64,000 nt of DNA, from contig CAVJWC010000002.1 in assembly GCA_963653425.1 (NCBI GenBank), positions 124,001 through 188,000 on the forward strand. Direction: 5' to 3'. This stretch comes from UMGS692 sp963653425. GTDB taxonomy: Bacteria > Bacillota > Clostridia > Christensenellales > CAG-314. The notes beneath the pieces are model-generated. The model searched no databases, was not told the origin of the DNA, and saw only the letters and a program-made list of their open reading frames with translations. A program made the position numbers and the translations under genes. Below are positions 58,428 through 64,000 of this stretch, piece by piece; position 1 is the first letter of the stretch, and every line of letters begins with the position of its first letter.

Positions 58428-59267
58428 ATGAGCGTATTTGTTTTGGACAGCGGAGCGGGAGGACTGGGCGTTCTTAAAAGGCTTATACAACTCAGTCCCG
58501 ATCGGGATTACGTGTATTTTGCCGATAAAGCCAACTTCCCTTACGGAGAAAAAAGCCTTGAATTCCTTTCTCTGAGGGCAAACGAGATCTTTTTAAGGCT
58601 TAACGAAATTCTGCGTTTTGAGCTTGCGGTTATCGCCTGCAACACTTTAACCTTGGCTTCGGCGGACGGTTTAAGAGAGAAACTCGGTTTTCCCGTCGTG
58701 GGCGTGGAACCCGCGCTTTTGCCTGCGGTTAAGGCTTTTCCGCAAGGAACAGTCTACCTGTTTTCCACGACTTTCACTTCGTCGAGCGGCAGGCTTTCGG
58801 AAAGGTTTCAAAGCGTGCTTAAAAGAACGCGAATCTTTCCGCTTCCCGAGCTTGCCACGCTTATCGAAGAGGGCGCGCCCTATAAAAAGCTTTTCGGTTA
58901 CCTTACGGAACGCGCCCGTATAGAGGAGAAGAAAACGTTTCCGCTGGTTCTTGGATGTACGCACTATCCGCTCGTCAAAGAGGTTTTTCGCGGAGTTTAT
59001 CCGCAGGCGGTTTTGTTCGACGGAACGGAAGGTACTGCCCGGAACGCGGTTCGTATGCTTCTTGGAAAAACAAACGTCCCCGTTTCACAAGACGCTGTAA
59101 GTAAAATAAAGCAGGCGTTTTCGGGGGCGGAAGTCTTTTTTAAGCGTGATTTTTGCGGAAAAACGCCCGTGCTGTTTATCGAAACTACGGGAAAAACCAA
59201 AAATTCAAAAAAAATGTCGGATTTATTTGCGCTATATTATTGCAAAGATTGCCTTTTTACTGTATAA
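58428..59267 (+). CDS. murI: Glutamate racemase
   Basis: 279 residues. It interconverts L- and D-glutamate for peptidoglycan. The two catalytic cysteines are visible in ACNTLT (Cys71) and LGCTHYP (Cys177), and the start VFVLDSGAGGLGVL with Asp7-Ser8 matches the family. No strong Shine-Dalgarno sequence precedes the ATG (CCGGAG lies about 20 bases away). The C-terminal about 20 residues (SKKMSDLFALYYCKDCLFTV) extend past the usual end and overlap the next promoter. Confidence 0.93.
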   Translation: MSVFVLDSGAGGLGVLKRLIQLSPDRDYVYFADKANFPYGEKSLEFLSLRANEIFLRLNEILRFELAVIACNTLTLASADGLREKLGFPVVGVEPALLPAVKAFPQGTVYLFSTTFTSSSGRLSERFQSVLKRTRIFPLPELATLIEEGAPYKKLFGYLTERARIEEKKTFPLVLGCTHYPLVKEVFRGVYPQAVLFDGTEGTARNAVRMLLGKTNVPVSQDAVSKIKQAFSGAEVFFKRDFCGKTPVLFIETTGKTKNSKKMSDLFALYYCKDCLFTV

Positions 59268-59268
59268 T
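59240..59268 (+). promoter_or_regulatory. Promoter of the EF-G paralog
   Basis: TTGCAA (59240-59245), 17-base spacer, TATAAT (59263-59268), overlapping the end of murI. Confidence 0.8.
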
Positions 59269-59375
59269 GAATATTGTGCGTCGGTTTTTATACTCGCGAC
59301 GTTGTTACGGTCATTTATAAAAAATCGCGTTCTTCACGTATCGAAACAAAACCAATTTGAATACAGAGGTATATT

Positions 59376-61448
59376 ATGGCAGAATATTTGGCAGAAAAAA
59401 TCAGAAACATCGCCCTCATAGGTCACGGCGGCGAAGGCAAAACCACCCTTGCCGAAGCTATGCTTTTCAACGCAAAGGCTATCGACAGACAGGGCAGAGT
59501 AGACGACGGCAACTCCGTTATGGACTACGATCCCGAGGAAATCAACAAAAAGATATCCATCTCGCTGTCTATGGCTAACTGCGTTTACAACGGCATCAAG
59601 TTCAATATCATTGACGTTCCCGGTTTCTTTGACTTCGAAGGAGAAAAGATTCAGGCTATGACGGTTGCGGGTTCGGCGGTTATCGTTACCGGCGCAAGCG
59701 GATCGCTTACCGTAGGTACGGAAAAGGCTCTCGATCTTTGCGCAAAGAACGCAAAACCCGCTATGATTTTCGTAAGCGGTATGGACAAGGAAAACGCCAA
59801 CTTCTTCGACACCGTAGAAGCTATCAAGGCTAAATACGGAAGCAGAATCGTTCCTCTCGCAATGCCCGTTATGGAAGGAGGTAAGATGAACGGTTACGCA
59901 GACGTTCTTTCCGGAAACGCTTACGACCTTAACTGCAAGGAAATGGCTTCCGTTCCTGCCGATGTTCAGGCTAAAATCGACGAAATCCGCGGTACTATCG
60001 TAGAAAGCGCTGCCGAAAACGACGAAGAACTTCTTGAAAAGTATTTCGATCAGGGCGACCTTTCTCCCGAAGAAATCGTTATCGGTCTCAAAAAGGGCGT
60101 AGCCGCAGGTTCCACCGTTCCCGTATTCGTAGGAAGCGCGCTTACCAACAGGTTCGTTAACGTTCTTATGGAAAAGATCATTGCGTTCGCACCCGCTCCC
60201 AACGAAGAAGCTAAGGCAATCGCTACCGACGCAAACGGAAAAGAAGCGGAAATCGAATGCAAGGACGACGCTCCGCTCGTTGTAAGAATATTCAAGACCG
60301 TTACCGACAGATTCGTAGGAAGACTTTCCTTCTTCAAAGTTATGAGCGGCGTTCTTAAGAGCGGCGTTACCGTTCACAACGCAAACAAAGACATAGACGA
60401 AAAAGTCAGCGGACTTACTTTCGTTCTCGGCAAGAAGACCGAAAACACCGATTGCGCACACGCAGGCGATATGGGCGCAATAGCAAAACTTACCGCAACT
60501 CAGACGGGCGACACCCTCTGCGAAGCAGGTCAGTCTTACGTTCTTCCTCCCATCGTTATGCCCAAGCCCGTTCTTTCCATGGCGGTTTACGCAGCTAAGA
60601 AGGGCGACGAAGACAAGATCTTCGGCGGATTCAACAGCCTTCAGGACGAAGATATAAGCTTCACCGTAACCAAGAACGTTGAAACGGGCGAAATGCTCAT
60701 CAACGGCGTCGGCGAAACTCAGCTCGATCTTCTCTGCAAAAAACTTAAAAACAAATTCGGCGCAGAAGCAGTTCTTAAAGAACCCAGAATCGCTTACAGA
60801 GAAACCATCAAGAAGACGGTCGAAGCCGAAGGTAAACATAAGAAACAGTCGGGCGGTGCAGGTCAGTTCGGTCAGTGTTCCGTTCGTTTCTCCCCCAACT
60901 ACGACAGCGATTTCGAATTCGTTGACGAAGTAGTAGGCGGTGCGGTTCCGCGTCAGTTCATTCCCGCAGTAGAAAAAGGTCTTCGTATGGCAGTTCAGGA
61001 AGGCGTTCTTGCAGGTTACCCGATGGTAGGTATCAGATGCGCTCTGTTCGACGGTAAGTATCACCCCGTAGACAGTAAGGAAATCGCTTTCATTCAGGCG
61101 GCTAAACTTGCTTATCAGGACGGCTGTTCGAGAGCTAACCCCGTTATTCTCGAACCCATTTACAGCCTTAAGATCACCGTTCCCACGGGATTCATGGGCG
61201 ACATTTACGGCGACATGAACAAACGTCGCGGTAAGATTATGGGCAGCGACACTCAGGGCGACGTTTCCGTAGTTACCGTAGAAGTTCCTCTCGGCGAAAT
61301 CACCAAGTACGCAACCGACCTTCGTTCCATGACGCAGGGCAGAGGCAGTTACGAAATGGAATTCGTTCGTTACGACGAAGTTCCTTCTCAGCAGACGGCT
61401 AAGATTATCGAAGAAGCCAAGAAGCTTGCCGAAGAAAAGAACAACTGA
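59376..61448 (+). CDS. EF-G paralog (EF-G2-like) with altered GTPase motifs
   Basis: 690 residues with all five EF-G domains. G1 is GHGGEGKTT (16-24). The G2 region reads KKISI instead of RGITI. G3 reads DVPGFFDF (80-87) instead of DTPGHVDF, so the catalytic His is Phe. G4 reads SGMD (134-137) instead of NKMD. Domains II-V are complete, with domain IV ending GGAVPRQFIPAVEKGLR and domain V MTQGRGSYEMEF as in true EF-G. It is probably a translocation-type factor with weak or changed nucleotide use. It has its own promoter and terminator, away from rpsL-rpsG. The main fusA is presumably elsewhere. Confidence 0.93.
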   Translation: MAEYLAEKIRNIALIGHGGEGKTTLAEAMLFNAKAIDRQGRVDDGNSVMDYDPEEINKKISISLSMANCVYNGIKFNIIDVPGFFDFEGEKIQAMTVAGSAVIVTGASGSLTVGTEKALDLCAKNAKPAMIFVSGMDKENANFFDTVEAIKAKYGSRIVPLAMPVMEGGKMNGYADVLSGNAYDLNCKEMASVPADVQAKIDEIRGTIVESAAENDEELLEKYFDQGDLSPEEIVIGLKKGVAAGSTVPVFVGSALTNRFVNVLMEKIIAFAPAPNEEAKAIATDANGKEAEIECKDDAPLVVRIFKTVTDRFVGRLSFFKVMSGVLKSGVTVHNANKDIDEKVSGLTFVLGKKTENTDCAHAGDMGAIAKLTATQTGDTLCEAGQSYVLPPIVMPKPVLSMAVYAAKKGDEDKIFGGFNSLQDEDISFTVTKNVETGEMLINGVGETQLDLLCKKLKNKFGAEAVLKEPRIAYRETIKKTVEAEGKHKKQSGGAGQFGQCSVRFSPNYDSDFEFVDEVVGGAVPRQFIPAVEKGLRMAVQEGVLAGYPMVGIRCALFDGKYHPVDSKEIAFIQAAKLAYQDGCSRANPVILEPIYSLKITVPTGFMGDIYGDMNKRRGKIMGSDTQGDVSVVTVEVPLGEITKYATDLRSMTQGRGSYEMEFVRYDEVPSQQTAKIIEEAKKLAEEKNN

Positions 61449-61467
61449 TTCTGAAAGATTAAAAATA

Positions 61468-61497
61468 AGGGTATCGGAATTTCCGATACCCTTTTTC
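61468..61497 (+). terminator. Terminator of the EF-G paralog gene
   Basis: AAGGGTATCGGAA/TTCCGATACCCTT stem and T run. Confidence 0.88.
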
Positions 61498-61506
61498 GTT
61501 AGCCGA

Positions 61507-61538
61507 TTAAAAAACCGCAAGTTCTGAACCTGCGGTTT
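61507..61538 (-). terminator. Terminator of the lipoprotein operon
   Basis: AAACCGCA/TGCGGTTT stem with an 11-base loop; a T run follows on the minus strand. Confidence 0.75.
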
Positions 61539-61623
61539 CGTTTGTTATTTTTGTTTGTGTAAAAGACGCGTCTGTCTGTCTTTTGCGTAAAAGCCTTCGT
61601 CTGTTCTGAGCTGTTCCTTGAAG

Positions 61624-62391
61624 TTATACGACTTTATAGAGGTTTGTTTCTTCCGCGGTAAGAGAAGTTACGCTTTGTGTTTGTTTAAGCGTGACCTTGA
61701 CTTTTACGGGTTCGGGAAGAAGCCTGAAAGAGCAGGAGAAGTTCATTTCGATTTCTCTCATAACGCCGTCGCTTCCCGCGTAATAAACGATTTCGCCCGA
61801 GTAACCCACGAGTTCGTCCGTTCTGCGTTCGGAAAAATCGTTGACGAAAAGCTGATTTTTGCCGTAATAAGAACTGTTCAGACGAATGGTGTATACCGTA
61901 GTAAACAAATCGGACGAGCGCGTAACCGTGAATTTATCGGCTGAAAAGCCGTCCGCGAGAATTACCGACGGAGATATACAATTAAGAAGGTCGGCGTAGT
62001 CCACGAAATTCACGTTTGTCATCCACAGGGAAGACCTGAGGTTTGCGTTGGAAACGGCTATTTTCGAGCTTCCGTCGCTTAAATACCAGTAGTCGCCCAT
62101 ATAGACGAAGGTGTTTAGCGTTGCGTCGTTCCCATTAAGAAGCGATTCCGTTCCGTAAACCTTGGAGGGCGCGTCGCTACTGCCGAACTCTATATAGACT
62201 TTGCGTGAGTCGACGCTTCCCGAAAGAATATAAGTCACAGCGAGCGCGTTCTTTTTAAGCATGGCGGAGTAAGCGCGCGTAAGTTCGGTCCGAGTCTGCG
62301 TGAGGTCGCCCGAAACGTCGACTTCTCCGCACGCCGAAAAAACGGTGAGAATTACTGCCAGCGCAAGTAATAAAAGTATCGTTTTTTTCAT
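61624..62391 (-). CDS. Lipoprotein of unknown function
   Basis: 255 residues. Lipoprotein signal peptide with lipobox FSAC (Cys21). The mature part is beta-rich with repeated Ser/Tyr/Asn strands (KVYIEFGSSDAPSKVYGTESLL, YMGDYWYLSDGSSKIAVS), a pattern like large beta-half-barrel lipoproteins, but I cannot name a family. It follows the small membrane protein gene by 10 bases and probably shares its promoter. Confidence 0.8.
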   Translation of the reverse strand: MKKTILLLLALAVILTVFSACGEVDVSGDLTQTRTELTRAYSAMLKKNALAVTYILSGSVDSRKVYIEFGSSDAPSKVYGTESLLNGNDATLNTFVYMGDYWYLSDGSSKIAVSNANLRSSLWMTNVNFVDYADLLNCISPSVILADGFSADKFTVTRSSDLFTTVYTIRLNSSYYGKNQLFVNDFSERRTDELVGYSGEIVYYAGSDGVMREIEMNFSCSFRLLPEPVKVKVTLKQTQSVTSLTAEETNLYKVV

Positions 62392-62401
62392 CGGATAACG
62401 C

Positions 62402-62668
62402 TTATTTGATTTCTTTGTCCCGAGAAGCCGTTTCTTCGTCTTTTCTGTTGTTTGCTGCGCGTTTTGCGGTAGCGAAAGCTATCCAGAGAGGAACGCTCAT
62501 AAAACCGAAAACGAGGAACATTATTATGCCGATAACGAACATTACCACGTTGAAAGTCGTGGCAATCGCGCCGAGAATAAGAAGAACCGCGCCGAGACAC
62601 GCAAAAATCGTAAACAGCAGAGCCGCTATAATCGATCTTGCGACGTATCCTGTATCATTGTTTTTCAT
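62402..62668 (-). CDS. Small two-helix membrane protein, hypothetical
   Basis: 88 residues with two hydrophobic segments (about 13-35 and 38-65) and a charged C-terminus (TAKRAANNRKDEETASRDKEIK). AAGGAGAC lies close before the ATG. First gene of a two-gene operon with the lipoprotein. Function unknown. Confidence 0.75.
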   Translation of the reverse strand: MKNNDTGYVARSIIAALLFTIFACLGAVLLILGAIATTFNVVMFVIGIIMFLVFGFMSVPLWIAFATAKRAANNRKDEETASRDKEIK

Positions 62669-62736
62669 TTTCCGTCTCCTTTGGAATAAAAGCGGAATTT
62701 TCGGAGTATTTTATACCGAAACCCGCCTTTTGATAA

Positions 62737-62765
62737 AGTATAGCACACTGAGCTTTGCCTGTCAA
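62737..62765 (-). promoter_or_regulatory. Promoter of the small membrane protein-lipoprotein operon
   Basis: Minus strand TTGACA (62765-62760), 17-base spacer, TATACT (62742-62737). The word GCACTGAGCTT occurs twice here, within the spacer and just upstream (62745-62755, about 62772-62782). Confidence 0.85.
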
Positions 62766-62831
62766 GCGTTGCCGCACTGAGCTTAGCCAAACGTAGCGTT
62801 TTAGCCTAATTCAGGGCGGAAAGGTAGAAAA

Positions 62832-63317
62832 ATGAAGAAATTCGGAGTGATTGTATGCGTTCTTGCCGTGTTTTCCGTGGCTCTGACGGTTTCGGGAATT
62901 ATCCTTTTTTGTTTGAGAGAAAAGGCTGTTTCGGCTTCCCGCGAAACTCGTTTTTCCGTGAAAGTTATTGAGCTTTCGGGCTTGCCGATAACGGGAGCCA
63001 ACGTTTACGTTTGCGAAACGGGCGAACTTTACAAAACGGGCGCGGACGGATTTACCGCGGAAATGCGGGGTTTTATAGATGAAAACGACAAGTGGGGAAC
63101 GGTAACTCTCTGCGTTTTCAAGGAAGGCTACGTGGATTACGTTCTGTACGGTTGCGTGGTCTACGGAACGCGCGTCCGGAAGGGCGTAACGATAAGGCTT
63201 TTCCGTCAGGAAGAAGACGCCCCGGGTATTACCGTCTATTCTGAAAACCCGCCCGACGACTATTCCAGAGAACTTATGAAAAAAGCCCGAAAACCCGCCG
63301 GACAAAGGAACGGATAG
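62832..63317 (+). CDS. Single-pass membrane protein with Ig-like (carboxypeptidase-regulatory-like) domain
   Basis: 161 residues. One N-terminal transmembrane helix (about 6-28) is followed by an outward domain (about 40-125): FSVKVIELSGLPITGANVYVCETGELYKTGADGFTAEM, the pattern of a transthyretin/CarboxypepD_reg-like fold, with several Cys. The C-terminus is Pro/Lys-rich. Function unknown. GGCGGAAAGG precedes the ATG. Confident as a gene, moderate on the fold. Confidence 0.75.
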   Translation: MKKFGVIVCVLAVFSVALTVSGIILFCLREKAVSASRETRFSVKVIELSGLPITGANVYVCETGELYKTGADGFTAEMRGFIDENDKWGTVTLCVFKEGYVDYVLYGCVVYGTRVRKGVTIRLFRQEEDAPGITVYSENPPDDYSRELMKKARKPAGQRNG

Positions 63318-63454
63318 AACTTCCGTAAAGTCGGTCCTTTTGTTTATAACCTGCGAAAAACCCATAAACCGTTTTGTTATAAACGGCGTAATCGCAATAG
63401 TTATAAAATGCGTGAGAACGGGCAGAATTTTCTTAAGAAAAACGGTAAAAATAC

Positions 63455-63483
63455 TTGCCACGACGTAAGCTTTGTGGTATAAT
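63455..63483 (+). promoter_or_regulatory. Promoter of secG
   Basis: TTGCCA (63455-63460), 17-base spacer, TATAAT (63478-63483). Confidence 0.85.
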
Positions 63484-63549
63484 AACATTTGTTTAGCTGC
63501 ACCCACGTGCCTGCTCGGACATAGAAAGTAACTACTGTGGAGGAAAAAG

Positions 63550-63819
63550 ATGTTATTTTATACAATCGTGCGTATAGTTTTGATGGCGCTTATGCTCGCA
63601 TCGTCTGTTTTTATCGTGGTTGTCGTTATGAAACAGAAGGGCGACGCGGAAGGAATATCGGCACTTCAGGGCGGCAGCTCCAGCGATACGTTCTACGGCA
63701 AAAATAAAGCAAAAAACAAAGAAGCTGTGCTTAAAAAGTGGACTTACATTGCTGCCGGTACCGTGGCTGTATCCGCAATTCTGTTCTTTATTTTCACGCA
63801 ACTTGCAACGAAAGCGTAA
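63550..63819 (+). CDS. secG: Protein translocase subunit SecG
   Basis: 89 residues, two transmembrane helices (about 4-26 and 65-85) with the conserved cytoplasmic loop (KQKGDAEGISALQGGSSSDTFYGKNKAK). SecG assists SecYE in protein export. GGAGG lies eight bases before the ATG. In Clostridia rnr and smpB usually follow; here a terminator and a repeat copy follow and the window ends. Confidence 0.94.
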   Translation: MLFYTIVRIVLMALMLASSVFIVVVVMKQKGDAEGISALQGGSSSDTFYGKNKAKNKEAVLKKWTYIAAGTVAVSAILFFIFTQLATKA

Positions 63820-63833
63820 AAATTCGATTACTC

Positions 63834-63861
63834 GGCAGCCCTTTACGGGCTGCTTTTTTTT
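63834..63861 (+). terminator. Terminator of secG
   Basis: GGCAGCCC TTTAC GGGCTGC stem-loop followed by eight T. Confidence 0.92.
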
Positions 63862-63881
63862 GGTCGGGAGTTTGCGTAAGC

Positions 63882-64000
63882 GATTGTTTTTACGGGGATA
63901 AATCGGTTTAGCCCGCGTTAAACTCCTTCGTACGTACCGCAAGTACGCCCTCGGCCCATAGCCTCGGCTAAACTACCCCATACGGGCGATTTCTCCCGCG
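63882..64000 (+). repeat. Dispersed intergenic repeat, copy B, running off the window
   Basis: Matches the first module of copy A from GATTGTTTTTACGGGGATAA through CATAGCCTCGGCTAAAC with scattered changes and short indels. It continues past the end of the window. Confidence 0.7.

Noticed and set aside
59334..61520. A 728-residue minus-strand open frame opposite the EF-G paralog
   Set aside because: It is a complement shadow of a strongly codon-biased gene; it has no motifs and overlaps terminators.

Overview
The window looks like chromosomal DNA of a spore-forming Clostridia-type member of the Bacillota, probably an uncultured gut lineage. The evidence is a SpoIVFA/SpoIVFB-like pair, YqfC-YqfD-PhoH, a SpoVT-like regulator, RNase Y and RNase J, Veg, the radical-SAM DUF512 protein beside der, a single-chain serine dehydratase, many lipoproteins with clear lipoboxes, strong AGGAGG-type ribosome binding sites and sigma-A promoters that almost all have a 17-bp spacer. 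No phage, transposase, integrase, CRISPR array, rRNA or plasmid gene is visible. Apart from the non-coding repeats described below, this reads as core chromosome.

Layout. 1-7.5 kb: 3' part of htpG, two overlapping marR genes on the minus strand, and a divergent secreted subtilisin-like protease. 7.7-19.4 kb: oligoendopeptidase F, a VWA lipoprotein, RNase Y, tRNA-Trp, an odd zinc-type dehydrogenase, murC, acpP, an acidic zinc-ribbon protein, veg, rpsT and tRNA-Thr. 19.7-24.4 kb: rplM-rpsI with a probable L13 leader, a membrane protein, L-serine dehydratase and a SpoVT-like regulator. 24.6-31.5 kb: a minus-strand type IV pilus/type II secretion-like operon (three prepilin-like proteins, a PilM-like protein, PilD, PilC, PilB). 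31.9-42.6 kb: HtrA-like protease, RluA-type pseudouridine synthase, Dabb protein, cyclophilin lipoprotein, DUF512 protein, der, plsY, zinc-ribbon protein, phosphoesterase, RNase J and a TrmR-like methyltransferase. 43-49.3 kb: sporulation genes (SpoIVFA-like, SpoIVFB-like, YqfC, YqfD, PhoH) with degV between them. 49.3-59.3 kb: a lipase-like hydrolase, a TPP riboswitch with a ThiT fusion, a condensation-fold acyltransferase with its zinc-ribbon membrane partner, ispE, hsp20 with a CIRCE-like operator, a Bax-inhibitor-like protein and murI. 59.3-64 kb: a divergent EF-G paralog, two envelope proteins, an Ig-like membrane protein and secG.

How the genes work together. Envelope and wall synthesis (murC, murI, plsY, acpP, ispE, secG), RNA decay (rny, rnj), ribosome parts (rpsT, rplM, rpsI, der) and sporulation are mixed, as in Bacillota core regions. 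The most distinctive points are the EF-G paralog whose G3 and G4 motifs have lost key residues, the SpoIVFA-like protein with a very long repetitive hydrophilic N-terminus, the ThiT domain fused behind extra membrane helices, a pair of related double-zinc-ribbon proteins, and two kinds of intergenic repeat: a mosaic dispersed family in at least six places, and locally degenerate tandem words that differ in every gap.
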